NCBI RefSeq assembly: GCF_003967355.1
Contig: NZ_BIFH01000038.1
Location: forward strand, 63,249 to 127,248
Direction: 5' to 3'
From: Embleya hyalina
Lineage (GTDB): Bacteria; Actinomycetota; Actinomycetes; Streptomycetales; Streptomycetaceae
Length of the DNA: 64,000 bases
Shown: piece after piece, positions 53,101-61,300 of the stretch
Position numbering within the stretch: the stretch's first letter is position 1
How the letters are laid out: each line of letters starts with the position of its first letter
The notes under the pieces: model-generated
Databases searched by the model: none
The model's input: only the letters and a program-made list of their open reading frames with translations
Told to the model about the DNA's origin: nothing
Program-made: the position numbers and the translations under genes

Positions 53101-56100
53101 TGCTCGTGGAAAGACTGAACCCGGTCCGCAGCCTGTCCCGACACCCGATCTTCCAGATCTCGCTCGGCCTGCTGAACACCCCCGACGCGATCACCGGACT
53201 GCCCGGACTGGCCGACCCGTGGACACTGGCCAACACCCGATCCGCCAGGTTCGACCTCGCGTTCCACCTCTTCCCGCACCGCACCGAGACGGGCCGCCCG
53301 GGCCGGATCGACGCCACCGTGGAGTACGCCACCGACCTGTTCGACCGGGACACCGTCCGGCGCATGGCCGACCGACTGGTCCGCCTCCTGCGCGAGGCCG
53401 TCGCCCACCCGCACCGCCCGCTCGGCGCGCTCACCATCCTCGACGACGCCGAACTCGCGACCCTGCGCCCGATCGAGCCGGCCGCCCACCCGGAACACGA
53501 CACCCTGAACGCCGCCTTCCACGCCCGAGTCGCCGCACACCCCGAGGCACCGGCCGTCGGCGAAGGCGAAAACGTGCTCACCTACCGGGAACTGGCCCGG
53601 CGCGCCCGAGCGCTCGCGGACGGGCTGACCGACGTCGACGCACCCGTCGCCCTGCTCCTGGAACCCGGCGTCGACGCGGTCACCGCGACCGTCGGCGTGA
53701 TCGAGGCCGGCGGGACCTATGTACCGCTCGACCCGGCCCTGCCCGACCGGCGTCTGGCCACGATCCTCGCCGACAGCGGTGCCGGCACCGTACTGGTCGA
53801 CCACCCCGAGCGGGCGGAGCGGGTCCGCGGCCTGGTCGGCCCCGCGACGCGCGTCCTGCGGGTGGCCGACACGATCCGCGCCGGGGCGGCGGCACCCATC
53901 GCGTCGGCGCCCGTCGAGAGCGACCCCGACCGCATCGCCCGCGTCACCTATACGAGCGACCCCGCCGGCGCCCTCGTCGGCGTGTGCACGAGCCACCGCG
54001 ACCTGCTCACCGCCCCGGACCACCCGGGCGAGCCGATCCTGCGCTCCTCCGGACCCGGCCACGAGCCCGGGCCCCGCGCGCCGTGGGCCCGGCTGGTGGG
54101 TGGTGTCGCCGTGGACGCCGTGAGTGAACCGGATGCCCAGGCCCCACCGACGGCCGGCGGCGCCCGCGCCCGGCTCGTGGACGAGACCGGCACCCTCGTC
54201 GGCATCGGCATGATCGGCGAACTGTGCCTGGCCGAGCCCGGGATCGCGTCCGGCTACCTGGGCCGACCCGCGCTCACCGCCGAGCGCTTCGTGCCCGACC
54301 CGTACGGCCCACCCGGATCGCGGATGTACCGCACCGGCGACCTGTTCCACCGCCGAGCCGACGGCGCCGCGAACCACGTCGGCCGCCGCGACCGGCAACT
54401 GCGCCTGGGCGGACGGCGGATCGAACCGGCCGAGATCGAGGCGGCGCTCACCGAACACCCGGACGTGGCCGAGGCCGTGGTGGTGCTCCGCGACGACGAA
54501 CACCTCGGCGAGATCCTGGTGGGCTACCCGGTGCCGGCCCCCGGCCACCCGGATCCCGTCGACCGACTCCCCGCGTTCCTGGCCGAACGACTGCCCGCGC
54601 ACCTGGTGCCGACCGCCCTGATCCCGCTGCCCGCGCTCCCGCGTACCCCGGCCGGTACCGTCGACGAGGCGGCGCTGCCCGCCCTCGACCTCGCCGGCCC
54701 CTCCCGGCCGCCGCGCACCGCCGAGGAACGGGCACTGTGCGCGCTGTACGCCCGCATCCTCGATCTGCCCGAAGTACGCCTCGACGACGGCTTCTTCGAA
54801 CTCGGCGGGAACTCGCTGGCGGCGATCCGCCTCGTCGGCCGGCTGCGCGCGGACCACACGATCGAGGTGCCGGTCAAGAACGTCTTCCGCCACCCGACGC
54901 CCGCCGCGTTCCTGGCCGGCATGCCCACCGAGGCGCGGCTTCGACTCACCGCGTCCGATCACGACCGCGGCCGGGACCCCGACGAGCACACCATCCCGCG
55001 CACCACCACGCCCGACGACCTCGTGCCGCTGTCCTTCGCCCAGCGTCGATTGTGGTTCCTCGACCAACTGCGGCCGAACCGAGCGGACTACAACCTCCCC
55101 GTCGCGCTGCGTCTGACCGGCCCGTTGGACCCGGATCGGGTGCGTAACGCGCTCACCGGGCTGATCGCCCGACACGACATCCTCCGTACCCGCTATGTGC
55201 TCCGCGACGACGAGGCACGTCAACTCGTCGAACCGGCCGTACCGATCGTGCCGCGCGAGCTCGACCTGCGCGCGTTGCCGATCGACGAGGCGGCGCGCGC
55301 CGCCGACGCGGCGATCGCCGACGACCTCGGCCGCCCGTTCGATCTCGCCGCCGCACCTCCGGTGCGCACACTGCTGGTTCGATTGGCCGACGACGACCAC
55401 ATCCTCCTCCTGGTCGTACACCACATCGCCACCGACGGCTGGTCCAGCGAGGTGTTGTGCCGCGAATTGGCCGAGCGATACCGACTGGGCGCACGGTACG
55501 CACCGGATCCGCCCGCGCTGCGCTACGCCGACTACGCGGCCTGGGAGAGCGGTCCGGCGGCGGACCGGGTCCGGCGGGCACAGGCCGACTATTGGCGCAC
55601 CCACCTGGCCGGACCGACCTCGGTGGAACTGCCGGGCGATCACCCGCGCCCGCCGGTCATGTCCGGTCGGGGCGAGCAGTTCGACTTCGAGATCCCCGCC
55701 GACCTGCGCCGCCGACTCCTCGACCTGAGTCGGACACACGAGAGCACGCCTTTCATCACCCTGCTCACCGCCTTCCAGGTGCTCGTCGCACGGCGCACCG
55801 GGGCCCGCGACATCGCCGTCGGCACCCCCGTCGCCGGTCGCGGGCGTCCCGAACTCGACGGACTGATCGGCCTGTTCGTCAACACCCTGGTCCTGCGCGT
55901 CGATCTCGATCCCGCACTGGGCTTCGCGGACCTTCTCGCCCGCACCCGCGCGCACGCGGCCGCCGCCTACTCGCACCAGGACCTGCCGTTCGAGCAACTC
56001 GTCGACGAACTGCGGCCGGAGCGCGACCTCGGCCGCAACCCGCTGTTCCAACTGATGTTCTCGATGGCGGACGTCAACCCCGCCCCCGCCGACTGGGGGG

Positions 56101-58307
56101 AACCCGCGGTCGCGCCGCACCCGGTGCCGTTCCGCGCCGCCAAACTCGACCTGGAGATCGCCGTCGCCGAGCGAGGGGACACGTATCTGGGCAGCGTCTA
56201 CTACGCCACCGACCTGTTCGCCCCCGCCACGATCGAACGGCTGGCCCGAGACTATGTCCAGCTCCTCGCGGCGCTGGTCGAGCGACCGGACGCACCGGTG
56301 GGCGGACTCGGCCACGAAGCCCGCCTCGGGGCGCCCGACGCCCTCGGGTCCGCGCCCGACCGGACCGAGGCCCTCGCGTCCCCCACGACCGGCGATGCCC
56401 GGCATGGGGCCGCGGACGACTCCGGGGCCGGCGCCGAGCCGTACGCCCGATGGAACGACACCGCCGTCGACCACGACCTCGACCACGGCCTGCACGAACT
56501 GTTCGCCCGGCAAGCCCGCCGCACCCCGCACACCGCGGCCGTGATCGCCGGACGGGAGACCCTCGACTACGCCGAACTCGACCGCCGCGCGAACCGCTTC
56601 GCGCACCGACTCGTGGCACACGGGGTCCGCTCCGGCCTCCCGGTCGGCCTGCGCCTGGACCGGGGCCCGGACCTGGCCGTCGCGCTGCTCGGGATCCTCA
56701 AGGCCGGCGGCGCCTACCTCCCGCTCGACCCCGACCTGCCCCCGGCCCGGGTCCGACAACTCCTCGACGAGGCGGGCACGGACATCTGCGTCGTCGACGC
56801 CTCGGCGGGCGACGCGTCGCCGGCCGACGCCGGGATCCGCACCATCACGGTCGACTCGGGCGCACCAACCGACGCCCGGTCGGACACCCCGCCCGACGTC
56901 CCGGTCGACCCCGACGACCTGGTCTCGATCCACTACACCTCGGGCTCGACCGGTCGGCCCAAGGGTGTGGCGAACCCGCACCGGGGCTGGGTCAATCGTA
57001 TGTGGTGGATGCATCGCCGACACGGTCTGGCCGTGGGTGACCGGGTGTTGCACAAGACCGTGCTCAGCTTCGACGACTCCGCGGTGGAGCTGTTCTGGCC
57101 GTGGCTGGTCGGCGGCACCGTCGTGATGCTCGAACCCGGCCTGCACCGCGACCCGCGGGCGATCCTGCGCGCGGCCGTCGAACACGAGGTCGCCGTGCTC
57201 CAGTTCGTGCCCAGCATGCTCGGCCTGTTCCTCGACGAACTCGACGCCGTCGGGCCCACGGGACTCGACCGGTTGCGGGTGGTGGTCTCCAGCGGCGAGG
57301 CGCTGCGCCCGGACCTGGTGGCCCGCTTCCGCGCGCATCTGGACGCGCGGGGCGCCCGGTTGCACAACCAGTGGGGGCCGACCGAGGCGTCCATCGACGC
57401 CACCCACCACGTCTGCGGCCCCGAGGACGCGGAGGCGGACACGGTCCCGATCGGCCTGCCCCTGGACAACTACCGGGTGCACGTCCTGGACGCCGACCTG
57501 CGGCCGGTCCCGGTCGGCGTCGAGGGTGAACTGCACGTCGGTGGACCCGGGTTGGCACGCGGCTACTGGAACGATCCGTCGCGCACCGCCGAGGCGTTCG
57601 TGCCCGATCCGGACGTCCCGGGGGAGCGGCTGTACCGGACCGGTGACCGCGCGATCCGTCGCCCGGACGGCGAACTGCTCTTCCTGGGCCGGGTCGACCA
57701 CCAGGTGAAGATTCGCGGCATCCGGGTCGAACTCGGCGAGATCGAGGCCATGTTGGTGGCGCACCCGGACATCGCCGACGCCGTGGTCACCAAATGGGAG
57801 CCCACCCCCGGCGACCACCGTCTGCTCGCCCACCTCGTCGCCGCCGCCGGCACCCGCCTCGAACCCGAACACGTGCGCGCCTACCTGGGCGAGCGGCTGC
57901 CGCCGTATCTGGTGCCCACCCGGCTGACCCTGCTCGACGCACTGCCGCTGAGTCCGAACGGCAAGGTGGACCGCGGAAGACTGCCCGCACCGGAACGAGA
58001 CGCCGAACCGGCCCCGATGCCCGGCCCGATCCGCGCCCCCGAGACCGACGCGGAAGTCCTGGTCGCCCAGGTCTGGGCGCAGTTCCTGGCCGCCGACGAC
58101 GCCGACGCCGACTTCTTCGCCCTGGGCGGACATTCGCTCCTGGCCACCCGGATCGTCTCCCGACTGCGCCGCGCCCTGGACGTGGAACTGCCACTGATGC
58201 TGCTCTTCGAGCATCCGACGATCGCCGGGCTCGCCGCCGCCGTCGAGGCCGAACTGCTCGACGAAGCGACCGACGACGACACGTGCGCCGGGGACTGCGA
58301 TGACTGA
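50166..58307 (+). CDS. Nonribosomal peptide synthetase, A-T-C-(A degenerate)-T-C-A-T
   Basis: 2713 residues from TTG 50166 (GGGAGAA seven bases before); no ATG fits, GTG 50223 is an alternative. Domain order by approximate residue: A1 20-545 (HTSGSTGVPKG, NVYGPTEG, NGKVDS), carrier T1 with Ser near 593, C1 655-1080 (HHISADG), A2 1110-1500, T2 with Ser near 1550 (LGGNSL), C2 1630-2070 (HHIATDG), A3 2120-2605 (YTSGSTGRPKG, NQWGPTE, NGKVDR), T3 with Ser near 2658 (LGGHSL). A2 lacks about 100 residues between A3 and A6 core motifs. The loop is YTSDPAG and the A10 lysine is Thr1498 (AGTVDE), so it should be inactive. My reading of the A1 pocket is D-A-F-F-W-G-V-I-F, closest to Ile/Val-type codes; A3 is D-D-V-Q-V-S-Q-I-D, which I cannot assign. 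It starts directly with A, so this is probably the first protein of the assembly line. Confidence 0.9.
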   Translation: MSHASREPDDHASREPDDLVGVFAARVAEHPDATAITCAERAVDYRELDESSEAVRRFLEARGADTHLVDDCEVCGPELADEAPVGVFMDRGVDVVVAMVGAVKAGRPYVPLDIRSPAARSRLILDECGIGLVLVDTAERAARVREFCAEWVDVVCFADAVASPGLVASGPVAPPGPVAGTPPRPRSPRRLAYVIHTSGSTGVPKGVEVEHRDLVAFAADPCWSDGLDRRVLQYSPLAFDASVFEIWMPLLRGGRVVVAPPGEVDAGVVARLIKEEGVTCAFVTTSLFNVMVEQDPAVFAGIGQVWMGGEAASPLAVSRALRAGGAGTVVNVYGPTEGTIFAAFHVPTEPVGAPVPIGSAMAGVRTYVLDERLDPVETGADGELCLGGRGVARGYRGRPGSTADRFVPDPFAGGGARMYRTGDIVRRRPDGLLEFVGRRDRQVKVRGFRVELGEIESRLVLRPDVAGAAVLAVPDAHGDKTIVAYLVPRRDTPIGDANPRADDMGWGRWVLAELAGTLPAYMVPTDCVVLDALPLTPNGKVDSAALPAPTHAVDGRAPRSAVEELLCEVFADLLGLDRVGIDDNFIELGGHSLLATRAVARIAAAGAGLLRVVDVFEAPTPAALALRLDAAARARTDERPPPTPRPRPDVIPPSFAQRRLWLVNRLEGGADPGYHIPLLFRLHTEPDLEALRAALRDVIERHESLRTVFPVHDDMPRQHILDIDEFGVRIPVTECAADALDAEITRAARVPFDLTTRLPIRAELIRTPHESLLLVVVHHISADGWSLTTLTGDLGRAYAARMRGTRPDVAPLPLQYRDYAAWQREQLGDENDPNSPLGRQLVYWTRRLADAPAALTLPTDRPRPIVAGHAGDVHAFELPADLCTALDALARSAHTTLFVALHAGLAGLLTRLGAGEDIVVGSPIAGRADAVLDDLIGFFVNTVVLRTDTSGDPTFAELLARVDRSWLPAYANQDVPFDLLVERLNPVRSLSRHPIFQISLGLLNTPDAITGLPGLADPWTLANTRSARFDLAFHLFPHRTETGRPGRIDATVEYATDLFDRDTVRRMADRLVRLLREAVAHPHRPLGALTILDDAELATLRPIEPAAHPEHDTLNAAFHARVAAHPEAPAVGEGENVLTYRELARRARALADGLTDVDAPVALLLEPGVDAVTATVGVIEAGGTYVPLDPALPDRRLATILADSGAGTVLVDHPERAERVRGLVGPATRVLRVADTIRAGAAAPIASAPVESDPDRIARVTYTSDPAGALVGVCTSHRDLLTAPDHPGEPILRSSGPGHEPGPRAPWARLVGGVAVDAVSEPDAQAPPTAGGARARLVDETGTLVGIGMIGELCLAEPGIASGYLGRPALTAERFVPDPYGPPGSRMYRTGDLFHRRADGAANHVGRRDRQLRLGGRRIEPAEIEAALTEHPDVAEAVVVLRDDEHLGEILVGYPVPAPGHPDPVDRLPAFLAERLPAHLVPTALIPLPALPRTPAGTVDEAALPALDLAGPSRPPRTAEERALCALYARILDLPEVRLDDGFFELGGNSLAAIRLVGRLRADHTIEVPVKNVFRHPTPAAFLAGMPTEARLRLTASDHDRGRDPDEHTIPRTTTPDDLVPLSFAQRRLWFLDQLRPNRADYNLPVALRLTGPLDPDRVRNALTGLIARHDILRTRYVLRDDEARQLVEPAVPIVPRELDLRALPIDEAARAADAAIADDLGRPFDLAAAPPVRTLLVRLADDDHILLLVVHHIATDGWSSEVLCRELAERYRLGARYAPDPPALRYADYAAWESGPAADRVRRAQADYWRTHLAGPTSVELPGDHPRPPVMSGRGEQFDFEIPADLRRRLLDLSRTHESTPFITLLTAFQVLVARRTGARDIAVGTPVAGRGRPELDGLIGLFVNTLVLRVDLDPALGFADLLARTRAHAAAAYSHQDLPFEQLVDELRPERDLGRNPLFQLMFSMADVNPAPADWGEPAVAPHPVPFRAAKLDLEIAVAERGDTYLGSVYYATDLFAPATIERLARDYVQLLAALVERPDAPVGGLGHEARLGAPDALGSAPDRTEALASPTTGDARHGAADDSGAGAEPYARWNDTAVDHDLDHGLHELFARQARRTPHTAAVIAGRETLDYAELDRRANRFAHRLVAHGVRSGLPVGLRLDRGPDLAVALLGILKAGGAYLPLDPDLPPARVRQLLDEAGTDICVVDASAGDASPADAGIRTITVDSGAPTDARSDTPPDVPVDPDDLVSIHYTSGSTGRPKGVANPHRGWVNRMWWMHRRHGLAVGDRVLHKTVLSFDDSAVELFWPWLVGGTVVMLEPGLHRDPRAILRAAVEHEVAVLQFVPSMLGLFLDELDAVGPTGLDRLRVVVSSGEALRPDLVARFRAHLDARGARLHNQWGPTEASIDATHHVCGPEDAEADTVPIGLPLDNYRVHVLDADLRPVPVGVEGELHVGGPGLARGYWNDPSRTAEAFVPDPDVPGERLYRTGDRAIRRPDGELLFLGRVDHQVKIRGIRVELGEIEAMLVAHPDIADAVVTKWEPTPGDHRLLAHLVAAAGTRLEPEHVRAYLGERLPPYLVPTRLTLLDALPLSPNGKVDRGRLPAPERDAEPAPMPGPIRAPETDAEVLVAQVWAQFLAADDADADFFALGGHSLLATRIVSRLRRALDVELPLMLLFEHPTIAGLAAAVEAELLDEATDDDTCAGDCDD

Positions 58308-61300
58308 GCGCACCGGCGCGGGTGACCCGCGCCTGGCGGAACGACTGCGGGAGGCCCGGGCGCGGCTGGCCGACCCGGGTCCCGACTCCCCGGACGCGCA
58401 CGCGGGATCGTTGCCCCGGCGCCCGGCCGACGCCCCGATCGTGGCCTCGTTCGAGCAGGAACGGGTCTGGTTGGTCGATCGCATCCTGGGCCGGGCCCCG
58501 GAGTACAACGTGCCGCAATGCATGTGGTTCCGGGACGAATTCGACCCCGACGCGTTCGGTCGGGCGCTCACCGCGCTGGTCGCCCGGCACGAGGTGTTGC
58601 GGACCGTGTTCACCGAGGTCGACGGCCTGCCCCGGCCCGTGCTCCGTCCCGAGGGCCCGGTGACGATCGAGACGGTCGACGGCACCGAACTCGGCGATCC
58701 GGCCGACCCCGACGCCCTGCGCCGCCTCGCCCGAAGGGTCGCCGACCTCGCCGACCGCCCGTTCGACCTGGCCGGCGAAATCCCGCTGCGTGCGGCGGCG
58801 GTGCGCTGCGTCGACGGCTCCGCGCTGGTGCTGCTGACGGTGCACCACATCGCCACCGACGGAACGGCCATGGCCCGGACCTGGGACGAACTCGCCAGCG
58901 GGTACGCCGCCGCCCGCGCCCGCCGGCCGCTGCCCGCGGACCCGCCGGCCCGGCAATACGCCGACTTCGCCGCCTGGCAGCGCGCCCACGCCGCCGAGAC
59001 CGAGGCCGCCGACCTGCGCTACTGGGCCGACCGGCTGACCGGACTGCCCGAACTCACGCTGCCCACCGACCATCCCCGACCCGCCGCGAGTGAGCGCGCC
59101 GGCGCGGAGGTGCGCTTCACCCTGCCCGCCGCGACCGCGGCCCGCGTGCGCGCGTTGTCCGTACGGTACGGCGCGACGCCGTTCATGACCCTGCTCGCCG
59201 GTTTCAAGGCGCAACTCGCCCTGCTCGGCGGGCAGACCGACATCGCGGTCGGCACCCCGGTCGCCGGGCGGGACCGCCCCGAACTCGAAACCATGCTCGG
59301 TACGTTCGTGAACACCGTGGTGCTGCGTACCGAACTGGCCGACTCGCCGAGCTTCGTCGACCTGATCGGCCGGGTGCGCGAGAGCGCGCTCGGCGCGTAC
59401 GCCCATCAGGGCCTGCCGTTCGCGCACCTGGTCGAACACCTCCACCCCCGTCGCGACCTGAGTCGAAACCCGCTGTTCCAGGTGTTGTTCGCACACCGGC
59501 ACGAGCCGGCGCCGGGGGCGGGGACACGGTCCGAACCGCGCCTTCGTCCCGTACCGCTGCCCGTCACCACCTCGAAGTTCGACCTCGCGCTCACCCTGAC
59601 CGAAGCCGGCCCCGAAGCGCCGATCACCGGATCGATCGTCTTCGACCCCGACCTCTTCGAGTCCGCGACCATCCATCGCCTGGCCGCCGGATACGTCCGC
59701 CTCCTGCACGCGGCCACCGCCTACCCGGACCTGCCTCCCGACCGGCTTCCGCTCGCCGACCCGGCCGAAGCGGCCACCCTCGTACACGACTGGGGACGCG
59801 GCGAGTTCCGCGCGCCGAACGGCGCCACGCTGCCCGAACTGATCGCCGCGCAGGCCGTACGCACCCCCGAGGCGATCGCGCTCGGCTGCGGCGAGCGCAC
59901 GGTGACCTACGCCGAGCTGATCGAGCGAGCCGACCGCCTGGCCGCCCGGCTCGCTGCCCTGGGCCTGCCGGCCGAGGGCGTGGTCGCGGTCTGTCTGGAC
60001 CGCTCCGTGGACCTGGTGATCGCGCTGCTCGGAGTGCTGCGCGCGGGCGGAGGCTACCTGCCGATCGACCCGAGCCACGCCACGGCCCGAATCGGCGCCC
60101 TCCTCGCGGACAGCGAGACCCGGCTGGTACTCACCCACGCCGCGACCGCGCGGACCATGCCCTGGGCCGACCTCGGTGTGCCGGTGCTCGACCTCGACAC
60201 CGTCGCCGACCACGCGCCGGGCCCGCGACCGCCCGCCGCCGCACCCGACCCGGACCAGGTGGCCTACCTGATCCACACCTCCGGTTCCACCGGCCGGCCC
60301 AAAGGCGTCATGGTCACCCACGGGGGCGTGGCCAACCTCGCCCGGGACATGATCGAACGTCTGGCCCTGGACGGGTCGTCCGTGGTGGGCGCGCTGACCA
60401 CCGTCTCGTTCGACATCGCGGTGCTGGAACTGCTCGTCCCGCTCGCGGCCGGCGCCCGGGTCCAGGTGCTCCCGCAGGCGGCGCTCGCGGACGGCGGCCG
60501 GCTCGGCGCCGCGCTGACCGACGCCGGCGCCACCGTGGTCCAGGCCACCCCCGCCGGCTGGGCGATGCTGCTGGACGCGGGCTGGCCGGGCGGCGAGATC
60601 CGGGCGCTGTGCGGCGGCGAGGCACTGCCGGGACCGCTCGCCGAGCGCATCCGTGCGCGGGTGGCGCGCCTGTGGAACGTGTACGGCCCGACCGAAACCA
60701 CCATCTGGTCCGCCGCACACCTCGTGGAGCACACCCCCGCCCCGCCCGGGCCGGATACCCCCGACCCCGCCGCCCCGCCGCTCGGCCGCCCGCTCCTGAA
60801 CACCTCGCTGTACGTCCTCGACAACCGCCTCGCCGCCGTGCCCATCGGCGTGGTCGGCGAGCTGTACATCGGCGGGCTCGGCCTGGCGCGCGGCTACGCC
60901 GCCGACCCCGGCCGGACCGCCGAACGCCTGCTGCCCGACCCGTTCGCGGCGGGCGCCGGCCGCGCCGGGGCGCGGATGTACCGCACCGGCGACCTGGTCC
61001 GCTACCGCCCGGACGGCCGGCTGGACTTCCTCGGCCGAGCCGACCAGCAGATCAAGATCCGGGGCCATCGCATCGAGCCCGGCGAGATCGAGGCCCGCCT
61101 GCTGGCCCACCCCGACATCGCCCGGGCCGCGGTGCGGGTGCACGGCGAGGGGCTGGACCGGGTGCTCGTCGGCTACCTGGTGCGCCGCGCCGGCCACGAC
61201 GACCGGGACCCCGGCGTGCTCGCCCGGGAGTGGCTGCGGGGGAGCCTGCCGGAATACCTGGTGCCGCCGCTGATCGTCGAACTCGACGCGCTGCCGCTGA

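Noticed and set aside
49686-58871. Minus-strand open frame of 3061 codons opposite the first NRPS gene
   Set aside because: It is a high-GC antisense shadow: its sequence lacks domain patterns, while the plus strand has perfect NRPS motifs throughout. Only its last 42 codons, the leader before the radical SAM gene, are considered separately.
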